Shown here: positions 1-7,524 of the stretch, in pieces
Position numbering within the stretch: the first letter of the stretch is position 1
Layout: the number at the start of each line of letters is the position of its first letter
Source of the DNA: a virus
Reading direction: 5' to 3' (one strand)
IMG/VR virus record: IMGVR_UViG_3300044971_002607
Location: 1-35,700 of that record
DNA: 35,700 nucleotides
Position numbers and translations under genes: made by a program
Notes under the pieces: generated by a model
The model's database searches: none
Told to the model about the DNA's origin: nothing
The model's input: the letters and a program-made list of their open reading frames with translations, nothing else

Positions 1-127
1 GAAATTAAAAAATCTTCATCGCAACTATATGTATTATTGTTCTTCTCATCTGACAACAAAAGAGTATTGTTATTCTGCGAAAGATGAAGCTCTGCGAGCT
101 CAAACTCGCAGATTACCTCACCCTTTA
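1..127. repeat. Direct repeat, left copy (contig end overlap)
   Basis: Bases 1-127 are identical to 35574-35700. The repeat starts and stops inside one ORF that stays open across the join, and 127 is a common maximum k-mer length for short-read assemblers. I read it as the overlap of a circular contig, not a biological terminal repeat. The true unit would be 35573 bp, circular or circularly permuted. Confidence 0.9.
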
Positions 128-179
128 TATTGAATAAACTTAGAAAGCAATTACTTATTTGATAAGATACTGCGTTCAT
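1..179 (-). CDS. Virion-associated protein, N-terminal part (gene crosses the circular junction)
   Basis: This is the 5' part of a gene that continues at 35573 and ends at 35249 once the two copies of the 127-base end repeat are merged. Joined, it reads 504 nt, giving 167 aa in one open frame. ATG at 177-179 is the natural start: the capsid gene stop (TAA, 181-183) lies one base upstream, so the two genes are probably translationally coupled. The N-terminal half is mixed and rich in Leu and Asn. I recognise no domain. Its place directly after the major capsid gene suggests a head decoration or head-associated role, which is inference. Confidence 0.75.
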   Translation of the reverse strand, partial: MNAVSYQISNCFLSLFNIKGEVICEFELAELHLSQNNNTLLLSDEKNNNTYSCDEDFLI

Positions 180-180
180 A

Positions 181-1272
181 TTAGATACCTGATGTTAAAT
201 AGTTACAAGAACCATCTCCGCAACCGCTAACGAAAGCAAGTGCCGGATATTTATCTTCACAAACTACATCAGAAGGTAGATCTGCAACGTCTACAATTTT
301 CTGCAATCCAACTACCCATTTATTACAAGACCAAGTCATGTACATATCAAAGAACACTCCATTGATAAGAACCTTAGAGGCCTCTTGTTCGTAACCTACA
401 CCAAGTTCTCCGATTTCAACTGAGCCTTTTCTAATTCTGCCAAGTCCTTCAGTATTAAACCACTCGATTAGTTGAATAGAACCCGGAGCCCAAGTCAATA
501 GGTTAGTGTTTGAATTTGCGATTACACCATCCATTTGGAAGTCTGCAAACAATGGCGCAGTTATAGTAGCGTAGTTTACACCATTCGCACCTTGACCGAG
601 TTTACCTTGTGATTGGATAAGGCCTTCTACATGAGAGCCACCTACCATAATTGGATTAGAATAGCCTCTCTTTCTGTATGCTGCATTTACGGCTGAGATA
701 GCAATCATATTTGGCACTCCCTGAGAGTTAATAATATTTAAAGTGATAGGGTCTGTAATAGAACTATCTCCATTTTCGTAAGTGCTCATCAAAGAGTAAG
801 TTTTAGCAACAAGTTGAGCGTTCAAATCTTGCATGATTTTTTCAGCCGCTTGTGCCATCCATTGACCCAAGAAAATTTCTTTTCCGATACAAGCCGCTTT
901 CAAGTCAGCTACTGTCAATTCAGTAGATACTGGGCTTGAAACCAAGCCTACTTCATAGTCTGCATATTTTCTTGTTTGTGCGCTTCCAGTCAAAGAGCAT
1001 GGATTGATAACGCTTCCTGAACTACCATCGTAAGTAGTGCAATCAGGTGCGATATATTCCATTCTTACTTTTCTTGCACCTTGTCCAGGTCTTAAATCAC
1101 CTGCTGCAAGTTGAGTGAATTTAGTTCCGGCTATTGAGTTTACCGGTGAAGATAAAGCCTCATAAGTTCCTTTAGCATATGAAGGATTGGCAAGTGCGCC
1201 AAAATAATCTACAAGTTGCTCTTGTGCTAACTTACAGATTGATAGATTTGTTTTGTTGATTACTGCTGACAT
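181..1272 (-). CDS. Probable major capsid protein
   Basis: The 363-aa product is the likely coat protein of the head. Support is mainly by context and size: it follows portal, MuF-like and coiled-coil scaffold genes in standard head order and has a typical coat-protein length. The sequence mixes short helices with Gly- and Asn-rich beta-like stretches, as expected of an HK97-type fold, and has a late segment with scattered cysteines (residues about 325-355, ending with CGDGSC). I cannot show the HK97 fold directly. The start at 1270-1272 is the only early ATG. The 93-base gap upstream carries no clear promoter, so it is probably co-transcribed with the scaffold. An alternative is another abundant virion protein. 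Confidence 0.72.
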   Translation of the reverse strand: MSAVINKTNLSICKLAQEQLVDYFGALANPSYAKGTYEALSSPVNSIAGTKFTQLAAGDLRPGQGARKVRMEYIAPDCTTYDGSSGSVINPCSLTGSAQTRKYADYEVGLVSSPVSTELTVADLKAACIGKEIFLGQWMAQAAEKIMQDLNAQLVAKTYSLMSTYENGDSSITDPITLNIINSQGVPNMIAISAVNAAYRKRGYSNPIMVGGSHVEGLIQSQGKLGQGANGVNYATITAPLFADFQMDGVIANSNTNLLTWAPGSIQLIEWFNTEGLGRIRKGSVEIGELGVGYEQEASKVLINGVFFDMYMTWSCNKWVVGLQKIVDVADLPSDVVCEDKYPALAFVSGCGDGSCNYLTSGI

Positions 1273-1365
1273 TTAATTTTGTTTTAATGATTTAAAAATT
1301 TAATTCTCTACTTTTTTGAAGCATCACTATTTTAAAAAATCAGATAGTAACTGACAATATTTTTA

Positions 1366-2166
1366 TTACATATTATCCAAGTGAGCCAGCATAGCTTGCT
1401 GTTCCTTGGTTAAATTTTCTTTCTTTATCGGAGCATTGCCTCCAATTTGCCCCTCGTTTCCGTTATTCTTTTTTCTTATACTATCAAGTTCTATCTCAAC
1501 AAAAGAACTCAAAGAGTGAAAACCAACCGGTGCACCTTTCTCGTTTAATTTTTGCAATTTATTTCCATTTGCATCAAGTAACTCTATCTCATTTTCGCTT
1601 TTCTTTACTTGGATACCTTTTTTATTTAGTTTAGCATCCAACATTAAAAGAGCCTCATCAGTTGGCACTATAAATTCATACTTTGATATTAAATTACTTA
1701 AAGCACTATTAACATAAATAGAGTTTATTTTCCCTTCATATTCGTTCTTAACATTATTAATGTTATTAATTATCTCTTCCTCTTTTTCCTCTAATTGCTT
1801 ACCAAGTTTAGTTAATTGTTTCTTTAATGTAGTTACTTCACTATCTATTGTCGTTTGGGTTTGCTCTTTTACAAATTTAGCAAACTCCTCATCGCTCATA
1901 GAATCCAGCTGGTCATTTGTCAAAACCGCACTAAGTCCGAGTTCCGTTCTTATTGCCTTTCGGTTCTTACGCTTGCCCTCAATTATTGCACCCTTTTTAA
2001 TATCGTCTACATTTACATCTTTGCCTTTGTAAAGACTTCGTTGATTTTCAATAAATGATTGAGCAATTTCATCTAATTGCTCGTTTGTTGTTTCTTCTGT
2101 GATATTTTTTAAAGTGTCATCACTCACTCCAATTGCTTTCGCTAATGCGATTAACTTTTCAGTCAT
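1366..2166 (-). CDS. Probable capsid scaffolding protein
   Basis: A 266-aa, strongly charged, helix-rich protein with a long coiled-coil segment (about residues 110-150, rich in Lys, Glu and Leu) and a basic, polar C terminus. This is the usual look of a phage scaffold, and it lies immediately before the capsid gene as scaffolds do. The ATG at 2164-2166 (protein begins MTEKLIALAKAIG) is preferred: the frame stays open to 2217, but that part overlaps the 48-aa gene upstream and reads as low-complexity basic residues. No catalytic motif of a fused protease is visible. Confidence 0.7.
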   Translation of the reverse strand: MTEKLIALAKAIGVSDDTLKNITEETTNEQLDEIAQSFIENQRSLYKGKDVNVDDIKKGAIIEGKRKNRKAIRTELGLSAVLTNDQLDSMSDEEFAKFVKEQTQTTIDSEVTTLKKQLTKLGKQLEEKEEEIINNINNVKNEYEGKINSIYVNSALSNLISKYEFIVPTDEALLMLDAKLNKKGIQVKKSENEIELLDANGNKLQKLNEKGAPVGFHSLSSFVEIELDSIRKKNNGNEGQIGGNAPIKKENLTKEQQAMLAHLDNM

Positions 2167-2173
2167 GGTTTTT

Positions 2174-2320
2174 TTATTTAGTTTTTTTAGCCTTTTTCTT
2201 TGCCTCGGCAGCCACACTTAAAGCGATTGCAACCGCTTGTTTATAAGGCTTATCGTGCTTCATCTCTGTTTTAATATTCTTCGCAATACTTTTTTCAGAA
2301 TATCCTTTTTTTAATGGCAT
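2174..2320 (-). CDS. Small basic helical phage protein (48 aa)
   Basis: A short ORF of 48 codons starting MPLKKGYSEKSIAKNIKTEM and ending in a Lys/Ala-rich tail. It resembles a family of very small phage proteins with the pattern MPLKKG...IxxNIKxEM...QAVAIALxxA, often annotated as DUF6496-like and commonly next to structural genes. The motif KPYKQAVAIALSVA is clear. Function is unknown. A basic amphipathic helix could bind DNA or a virion partner. Its TAA lies 7 nt before the scaffold ATG, so the genes are in one operon. Confidence 0.8.
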   Translation of the reverse strand: MPLKKGYSEKSIAKNIKTEMKHDKPYKQAVAIALSVAAEAKKKAKKTK

Positions 2321-2329
2321 ATACCCTAT

Positions 2330-2641
2330 TTATACGTTTTCAGTTTTAGGTTTTCTGCCTCTTTTTGAAGGCTCAGAAGTTTCAACTTCTACATCTAACT
2401 TATTTTTATCTGCATAAAAAGCCAATTTCTCAGCCTCAAATGCTGCCTTCTCGGCTTCAAATTTATCGATTTGAGCAATTAGTTTTACTCTTTCAGCCTC
2501 AACCATCTCTGCACCTACAACCGCATCAACTGGAACTGCACCGGTAAAAACCGACCAAACACCATGCTTAGTAAGCACCTTGGCTTTGTTGGAATCAACT
2601 ATGATAACCTTCCCGCTTTTATTAACTAATTTAATTTCCAT
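2330..2641 (-). CDS. Hypothetical protein with coiled coil and basic tail
   Basis: The 103-aa product has a compact beta-rich N-terminal part (residues 1-45), then a heptad-like segment with repeated AEK/FEAEK units (about 55-85), then a very basic end (KRGRKPK). The family is not recognised. The ATG at 2639-2641 (MEIKLVNKSGK) is chosen because the upstream in-frame ATG at 2659 lies inside the palindrome at 2652-2675 that overlaps the promoter. It is the first gene after that promoter and leads into the 48-aa gene, scaffold and capsid. Confidence 0.65.
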   Translation of the reverse strand: MEIKLVNKSGKVIIVDSNKAKVLTKHGVWSVFTGAVPVDAVVGAEMVEAERVKLIAQIDKFEAEKAAFEAEKLAFYADKNKLDVEVETSEPSKRGRKPKTENV

Positions 2642-2651
2642 ATAAATAATT

Positions 2652-2675
2652 TTGCACAAATTTAACTTTGTGCAA
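2652..2675 (-). promoter_or_regulatory. Late-type promoter overlapped by a perfect palindrome
   Basis: On the minus strand TAAATTTG (2664-2657) matches the Bacteroidota -7 consensus TAnnTTTG, and AAAATAAAAACAT lies exactly 10 nt upstream, as at four other sites in this genome. A 9-bp perfect inverted repeat, TTGCACAAA and TTTGTGCAA with a 6-nt loop, covers the -7 element. It could be an operator or the base of an mRNA hairpin. A terminator is less likely because there is no clean T tract. Confidence 0.55.
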
Positions 2676-2689
2676 TGTTTTTATTTTAA

Positions 2690-3553
2690 TTATTTAATCC
2701 ATTGTACTCTGTGTCTACATTGATAGCCACCTCTTAACATCGAGAAATTATCTACATTCGTTCCCTCAATCATTCCACCTCCTTTTTTAACAGACCTCTT
2801 TACACTCTTACCTTTAGCATCAGTTGTTTCAATAGTTTCAGTTTTTTCGCTTGGTATTCCATTCGGGCAGTATTCCTTAAGTGCAACTTTTAGTTCATCA
2901 ATAGTCCACTCTTTCTTTTCTTTCATGTGTCTACAAAAAGGCCTACTCGTTTCTATTTCTGAACCTATATAATAAAATTTAGTTAAATTAAACTTCTCCT
3001 TTACTTGGTTATTCAGTTCTCCATCGTATTGGTTAAGCGCATCCGTAGCTATTTGCCCGGCATAGCGATTTATAAGTTCATTATCTACTACTAATGTTTG
3101 AAGATTCTGCTTTGCTGATTCATAAGTTGAGCCTAAAATAATATCCTTTCTTAATTGCTGAACAATAGGCTTAACTAAATTAACATCGATAGCCTCCTTA
3201 GAAAGCAAATTATCGAAAGTCTGTAGTTTAATTTCTTTGAGAATTTCACTATCCGCAATAACTCGGTCAATACGTAGTTTATTTTCTGCATACCATTCGG
3301 TATTTAGTTTGTCGATTAGGTCGTACTTGTCCAGGTATTTTTCTATATTCTTTTGGTACTTGCTCGAAGCGATTACTTTATCAACTTTGCTTTGTAAAGA
3401 TGCAAGTTTTTTCTTATCCAACTTTAAAACGCCCCCAGCCTCACGAAAATCTACAATAAAGTCTATACTTGCATTAAATAGTTCCTTTTGTAAATCTTTT
3501 AAGTCTTTTTGTAGTTCCTCATCGGCTTTGATTATTTCTCTTTCAATACTCAT
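2690..3553 (-). CDS. MuF-like minor head protein
   Basis: A 287-aa protein with a helical N-terminal region and a C-terminal phage Mu F/SPP1 gp7-like head morphogenesis region. The diagnostic parts are YYIGSEIETSRPFCRHM (about residues 194-210) and the closing RGGYQCRHRVQW, the spaced Cys/His pattern typical of this family. It overlaps the portal gene by 11 nt, the standard neighbour. Family members sit inside the head near the portal and help assembly or DNA ejection. There is no fused toxin domain. The start MSIEREI is the first ATG after the portal gene. Confidence 0.85.
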   Translation of the reverse strand: MSIEREIIKADEELQKDLKDLQKELFNASIDFIVDFREAGGVLKLDKKKLASLQSKVDKVIASSKYQKNIEKYLDKYDLIDKLNTEWYAENKLRIDRVIADSEILKEIKLQTFDNLLSKEAIDVNLVKPIVQQLRKDIILGSTYESAKQNLQTLVVDNELINRYAGQIATDALNQYDGELNNQVKEKFNLTKFYYIGSEIETSRPFCRHMKEKKEWTIDELKVALKEYCPNGIPSEKTETIETTDAKGKSVKRSVKKGGGMIEGTNVDNFSMLRGGYQCRHRVQWIK

Positions 3554-5210
3554 TTAGTATAGTATCAAATTGAACCTTTATTTTATCGTACTCGGTAGGT
3601 AAAATCTCCTCAAAACTTTGCTTATCTTTAAGTATATCCTCTAAGATATTCACTCCTATATCGTGTCTAATCATATCCACACGCTCAATAGTTCCAATTA
3701 TTGCAGTCTTATTCAATATCTCATCATCTGTCATGCCAAAAAACAAGTCATTTTTAATCAAAAAGTCTACGATAAACTCACTCTTTTTGCTTTTCCCATA
3801 CTCTTTTAGGAATATCTTTTTAATCAAGTTCTTTCTTAAGAATAATGGCGATTTGTTTGTGATTGCATCATTTAATTGGTCTCGAAGTTCATCTATTGAA
3901 TAAATATCATACTCGTTGGTTAAAGTAAATTTATACTCCAATTGACTATTAATATTCAAATACTCAAATATTACTTTGTTTAAGTGAACATAGACCTTTA
4001 AAATATCATCTAATATTACTTTTACCTTAGCTTCTTTCTCTTTTCTGTCAATCCTTTTAGCCTCGGCACTTTGATTTGTATAGTTTTGTTCAACAAAACC
4101 GAGTGTTTTTTCTAATTTGCTTACATACCAATCAATCAACTCCTTGTTAAAAGTCATCGGTGAAGTGTCCGGCGATACATAGCTAACTGGGTTAAGTATC
4201 GGTTGCCCTTGGTCAAATCCAGTTTTACTATCTATGTAAATAGTTCCAAATGGACTTTCTTGGACTATATACCCAACTCCATTACAAGTATTACAAGTAG
4301 TACAAGTATTATTGTCATTGCAAACTACGTGAGCACCTACCTCATTCATAGTTGCATGAATATTGGTACATGGGTTTCTGAGCATCGTTTTAATAGGGAA
4401 AACGTGCCTTGTACTCGTTACTTGTAAATCTGAGTGCTGACCATAGATAAGGTCTCCAATCATTGCAGAACCCCACAAATAAGGTACATTATAAATTTCT
4501 TCATCGTACCTAATTAAATTGTTTTTAACCGGTATTACTGGCGAAGTCTTTAAGTTATTTAAGTATAAATTAACACGAATATAGACTATATCTTTTCCTT
4601 CAAGTTTAGGTATTAATATATTAGTTGCCTCTTTTGATACCTCGTAAAAATAGTTCTCATATTGCGAGTTTTTTTCGCCTATTACTTCCCATTGTCCAGC
4701 TAAATAAATAACCTTATTAGAGTCTAAATAAGCAATTTTATCGCTATCAATCCACTTATATTCAATATCAATTTCTTTGTTTAATTGAATATCTACCACC
4801 ACACTTTCAGGACTTCCAATTGGTTTTATTTGCTTATAAATAGTAGGCTGAACTACTATAACAGCGTTTGGATCTTGTTCGCTTAACTTAAAAAAGTCAT
4901 TCGATATAAACTGAAAAGTATTTATTTGGTTTTGGATAAAATCGACCTTGTTCTCCTCCATAAAATCTAATGAATATAAAAATTCATTCACTTTATAGAT
5001 AACAGACTCAAAGTAATCTTTTAAAAATGGCCTAAAGTTCTCCTCCCTCCATTCTACAAAAGCCTTTTGGTTGCTTTCAAGTGGTCTCCTTTGCTTAAAT
5101 ATATGCTCAGGCGCACTACCGGCTATGTGCGTTTCCATAACCTCGACAACCTCCTCATATTTTTCTATGGGAGGTTGCCAACCAAAAATGTAAATACTTT
5201 TTTCTTTCAT
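3543..5210 (-). CDS. Portal protein with zinc-ribbon-like insertion
   Basis: A 555-aa protein in the portal position (after the tail tube-like gene, before MuF). Portals form the dodecameric DNA gate at one head vertex. The long alternating alpha/beta sequence, the size, and the helical C-terminal part with repeated Lys/Asp/Ile fit portal proteins. Around residues 295-312 it carries CNDNNTCTTCNTC followed by NGVGYI, a DnaJ-like Cys cluster that could bind zinc. The call rests on position, length and resemblance to portals of Bacteroidota phages rather than a single catalytic motif. Confidence 0.75.
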   Translation of the reverse strand: MKEKSIYIFGWQPPIEKYEEVVEVMETHIAGSAPEHIFKQRRPLESNQKAFVEWREENFRPFLKDYFESVIYKVNEFLYSLDFMEENKVDFIQNQINTFQFISNDFFKLSEQDPNAVIVVQPTIYKQIKPIGSPESVVVDIQLNKEIDIEYKWIDSDKIAYLDSNKVIYLAGQWEVIGEKNSQYENYFYEVSKEATNILIPKLEGKDIVYIRVNLYLNNLKTSPVIPVKNNLIRYDEEIYNVPYLWGSAMIGDLIYGQHSDLQVTSTRHVFPIKTMLRNPCTNIHATMNEVGAHVVCNDNNTCTTCNTCNGVGYIVQESPFGTIYIDSKTGFDQGQPILNPVSYVSPDTSPMTFNKELIDWYVSKLEKTLGFVEQNYTNQSAEAKRIDRKEKEAKVKVILDDILKVYVHLNKVIFEYLNINSQLEYKFTLTNEYDIYSIDELRDQLNDAITNKSPLFLRKNLIKKIFLKEYGKSKKSEFIVDFLIKNDLFFGMTDDEILNKTAIIGTIERVDMIRHDIGVNILEDILKDKQSFEEILPTEYDKIKVQFDTILNEY

Positions 5211-5213
5211 TTA

Positions 5214-5801
5214 TTATAGACCTATTGCAGTTTTCATTGCCGCAGTTAATGGCATTGATTGGAAATTGTCTGTGGAGAGGTTCAATTCAAAATCTACTTT
5301 CAAACTTTGATATTTATTCTCCTCAACAATATCTGCAAAGGCTTTATTCAATGAAAAACCAGCATTTGTACCGGCTACCCAGTTATATCGATAGTATAGT
5401 CTATCGTTGCAATCAACAAAGAATAAGACTTTATTAAGTCCAGCTTCGTTAATATCATTTACAAAATCATGATGCTTTGCCGCAGTTGGGTCAAGCAACT
5501 TGCTCATAAATTCGATTGGTTTAGTTATCTTGGTAACTACCATTCTATCGCAGTCAAGTTCTATTTCTTCTTTTGCAGATGCAGCAAATACCGCATTGCC
5601 TTTAGGGCTCAACTGGAATTTAGTATTTGTTTTTAAAGTTGTCCATTCAGTGGATGAAGTTACATCTGTAAATACAACATCGCAATCCATGAATATTAAT
5701 TGTCTAATACCGCCCTTTAAGAGCATTGAGCGGAGGTCGCATGATTCAGTCCATGTAGTAATGTTTACCGTTCCGCATGATGGGTTACAAGCTATCGCCA
5801 T
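5214..5801 (-). CDS. Probable virion protein, candidate major tail (tube) protein
   Basis: A 195-aa, beta-rich, cysteine-containing protein (MAIACNPSCG...). It is soluble in character with no membrane segment. Size and composition fit a siphophage tail tube protein, but it sits just upstream of the portal instead of next to the tape measure, so the call is tentative. ATG at 5799-5801 is preferred over the upstream in-frame ATG at 5849, which would overlap the preceding gene far more and adds a Lys/Asn-rich leader. It overlaps the preceding gene by 17 nt and ends 3 nt before the portal start. Confidence 0.55.
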   Translation of the reverse strand: MAIACNPSCGTVNITTWTESCDLRSMLLKGGIRQLIFMDCDVVFTDVTSSTEWTTLKTNTKFQLSPKGNAVFAASAKEEIELDCDRMVVTKITKPIEFMSKLLDPTAAKHHDFVNDINEAGLNKVLFFVDCNDRLYYRYNWVAGTNAGFSLNKAFADIVEENKYQSLKVDFELNLSTDNFQSMPLTAAMKTAIGL

Positions 5802-6075
5802 TGTTTTTAGATTTATGTTTTTTAGGTTTAATAATATTTTCTTCTTCAACCTCTGACGCTTCGCTTTCGCTTGCCTCGGTAGGTTCAGTTGGTGCGATTG
5901 GTTCGCCTCCGAGCATAATATAAACCTGCTCTAAGTCAATAGTTTTTTTGAATGCGTTTAAGAAATTATGAACATCTTGTTTACCTTCCTTAGTAAACTC
6001 TTGTTCTTCTTCGTTGATAACTAATTTAAAGGTATAGGTCTTATCCTCAATTAGTTGCATAATTTTGTCTATCAT
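5785..6075 (-). CDS. Hypothetical structural-operon protein, acidic then basic C terminus
   Basis: The 96-aa product has an ordered first half (residues 1-55) and a low-complexity Glu/Pro/Ser-rich stretch (EPTEASESEASEVEEE) followed by a Lys-rich end. The family is not recognised. It is the first gene of the head operon, directly behind the promoter at 6080-6110, with the -7 element ending 4 nt before the ATG, so its mRNA may be leaderless. A tail-assembly-chaperone-like or head-tail adaptor role is possible but unsupported. Confidence 0.6.
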   Translation of the reverse strand: MIDKIMQLIEDKTYTFKLVINEEEQEFTKEGKQDVHNFLNAFKKTIDLEQVYIMLGGEPIAPTEPTEASESEASEVEEENIIKPKKHKSKNNGDSL

Positions 6076-6079
6076 ACCG

Positions 6080-6110
6080 CAAATATAAAACCGCTCTATG
6101 TTTTTATTTT
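6080..6110 (-). promoter_or_regulatory. Late-type promoter of the head operon
   Basis: On the minus strand AAAATAAAAACAT, then 10 nt, then TATATTTG (6087-6080), a full match to TAnnTTTG. The start codon (6075) lies 4 nt after the element, so transcription would begin at or next to the ATG. This short region also separates the divergent rightward gene starting at 6118. Confidence 0.6.
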
Positions 6111-6117
6111 TATTAAT

Positions 6118-6492
6118 ATGGGAATTCTAAATAAAAAATTAATTAGTAAACATATCTACTATACTCCTTTCATTTATGGGAATATACCTAAACGTGAAGC
6201 GAATATATTGCCACTTATCGACTATCTAAACAAGATTAAATACTACGTTGAGAATTGGTCAGGTCGAAACTATAAAGACTATTACAGAGGCATAATAAAC
6301 CTTGGAGTTAAGCCTATTGTAGTGCATAAGTCTATCACTCCCGATAACTATAAGCATATTACTTTTAATTCGCGTGGTATAGTTATTAAATTAGGTCTTT
6401 ACGAAACGTACCGAGATGAGTTTAACGCTTGTATTATTAACGAAATAAACGCTCTACTAAATGAAATTAAAGAGGTGCAAAGGTATAAATAA
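6118..6492 (+). CDS. Hypothetical protein of the rightward island
   Basis: A 124-aa basic, Tyr- and Ile-rich protein (MGILNKKLISKHIYY...). No known domain is recognised. It is the first of three plus-strand genes in an otherwise minus-strand genome and overlaps ninG by 32 nt. The ATG at 6118 is chosen because the longer frame (from 6055) would start inside the divergent gene. The link with NinG suggests a role in phage DNA processing, which is inference. Confidence 0.6.
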   Translation: MGILNKKLISKHIYYTPFIYGNIPKREANILPLIDYLNKIKYYVENWSGRNYKDYYRGIINLGVKPIVVHKSITPDNYKHITFNSRGIVIKLGLYETYRDEFNACIINEINALLNEIKEVQRYK

Positions 6493-7036
6493 GGCATTTG
6501 GTTTTGGATGCGCTGAGGAGAAAATACCTTTTAAATATGGTCTTTGCAGTTCTTGCTATTCAAGTTGGCTATTCAATTCAGAAGCTGGTAAAAGTATCTT
6601 ATCAAAAACAATTATCAAGGCTAAATCTATCCGCAATAAAGAAAAAAAACAAAGCGATAAAAGAGAGTTATTCGAGTTGCTTCCATACGTACAAAGGATA
6701 AGAAAAGCACGTATAGTCTTTCAAAAATGGATAAGAGAAAGAGATATATATCAGCCTTGTATATCTTGCGGTAACGCATACGCGAATAAGTACGATGCCG
6801 GGCACTATAAAAAAGCCGAGATATACACGAATATAATCTTTGATGAATTAAACGTGAATAAGCAATGCGTTTATTGCAACCAGCACTTAAGCGGGAACGA
6901 ATTAGAGTATCGAAAAGGACTAATAAAAAAAATAGGAATAGAAAAGGTTGAGGCCTTAGAAAGCAAAGCAAGTAAAGGAGTTTATAGATATACAACGGAG
7001 GAACTAAAAAATATTATCAAAAAGTATGGTAACTAA
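6461..7036 (+). CDS. ninG: NinG/Rap-like recombination endonuclease
   Basis: A 191-aa protein of the lambda NinG (Rap) family. Rap is a Holliday-junction/D-loop endonuclease that helps phage recombination. Visible hallmarks are an N-terminal Cys cluster (C6, C17, C29, C32), CISCGNAYANKYDAGHYKK (residues 100-118), NKQCVYCNQHLSGN (133-146) and the GLIKKIGIEKVEALE tail. This spaced C..C, GHY and C..CN..LSGN pattern is characteristic of the family. The ATG at 6461 lies inside the previous gene, and the next gene overlaps by 11 nt, so the three are one operon. Confidence 0.9.
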   Translation: MKLKRCKGINKAFGFGCAEEKIPFKYGLCSSCYSSWLFNSEAGKSILSKTIIKAKSIRNKEKKQSDKRELFELLPYVQRIRKARIVFQKWIRERDIYQPCISCGNAYANKYDAGHYKKAEIYTNIIFDELNVNKQCVYCNQHLSGNELEYRKGLIKKIGIEKVEALESKASKGVYRYTTEELKNIIKKYGN

Positions 7037-7319
7037 GGTAGGTCATTATAGACAATACATTAACGATTACGGATGGATAGCGGTGCTTAAATTATGCCAT
7101 ATTTTCGAGCAAAAAGAAAAGTACGAAGAGTGCGCTAAAATAATGAAAGCTATTAAAGAGTATTCTCGATTAACCGGAGAAATGGTTCCTGATAGATTCT
7201 CCGAGGATATTATAGACTTGGCCTATGAGGTTTATAAATATGAAGGCTACGAAAAAGAAGGACTTATAAAGCTAATAAACCAAAATGTGAGATTGATGCT
7301 GAGTAAAATTAGTGCATGA
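7026..7319 (+). CDS. Hypothetical protein downstream of ninG
   Basis: A 97-aa, mostly helical, charged protein (MVTKVGHYRQYINDYGW...). The family is not recognised. It overlaps ninG by 11 nt and ends the rightward operon, converging on the minus-strand gene that ends at 7350. The 30 bases between the two stops hold no obvious terminator. Confidence 0.6.
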   Translation: MVTKVGHYRQYINDYGWIAVLKLCHIFEQKEKYEECAKIMKAIKEYSRLTGEMVPDRFSEDIIDLAYEVYKYEGYEKEGLIKLINQNVRLMLSKISA

Positions 7320-7349
7320 TATACTACTCATAAAGTACATTAAACGCAC

Positions 7350-7523
7350 TTATTGTATGAAAAATGATTCACAATAAAAGTATTGCTCATCGCTTTCACT
7401 CCCGAAGTCAAATTCTTTTTCAATTAGTATAAATTCTTTATCATTTGTGCTAAATGTTTCACAATGTTTACTCATCGGGCAATATGCGTTATTGCACCTT
7501 AATTCTTTTACTTCTTTATCCAT
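7350..7523 (-). CDS. Small Cys-rich protein (57 aa), end of the tail operon
   Basis: A short ORF read directly from the sequence: ATG at 7521-7523, TAA at 7350-7352. It has four cysteines (residues 10, 15, 21, 51) with RCNNAYCPMSKHC near the N terminus. The CP-x4-C core and a late fourth Cys also occur in the 54-aa product at 33609-33773, so the two may be related metal-binding proteins. The start is one base after the stop of the preceding gene, which suggests coupling. Function unknown. Confidence 0.7.
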   Translation of the reverse strand: MDKEVKELRCNNAYCPMSKHCETFSTNDKEFILIEKEFDFGSESDEQYFYCESFFIQ

Positions 7524-7524
7524 A

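Noticed and set aside
1-127. True phage terminal repeat
   Set aside because: The repeat is 127 bp, equal to a common assembler k-mer, and lies inside one continuous ORF. A circular-contig overlap is simpler. Reads are needed to be certain.
1290-1365. Promoter before the capsid gene (AATAAAAATATT on the minus strand)
   Set aside because: No TAnnTTTG follows at the right distance. The capsid gene is probably read from upstream promoters.
3237-3557. Plus-strand ORF of 106 aa opposite the MuF-like gene
   Set aside because: Ser/Leu-rich antisense shadow of a well-supported gene. No start context or neighbours.
4260-4330. DNA repeat ACAAGTA as a regulatory repeat
   Set aside because: It falls inside the portal gene and is explained by its CxxC-rich coding.
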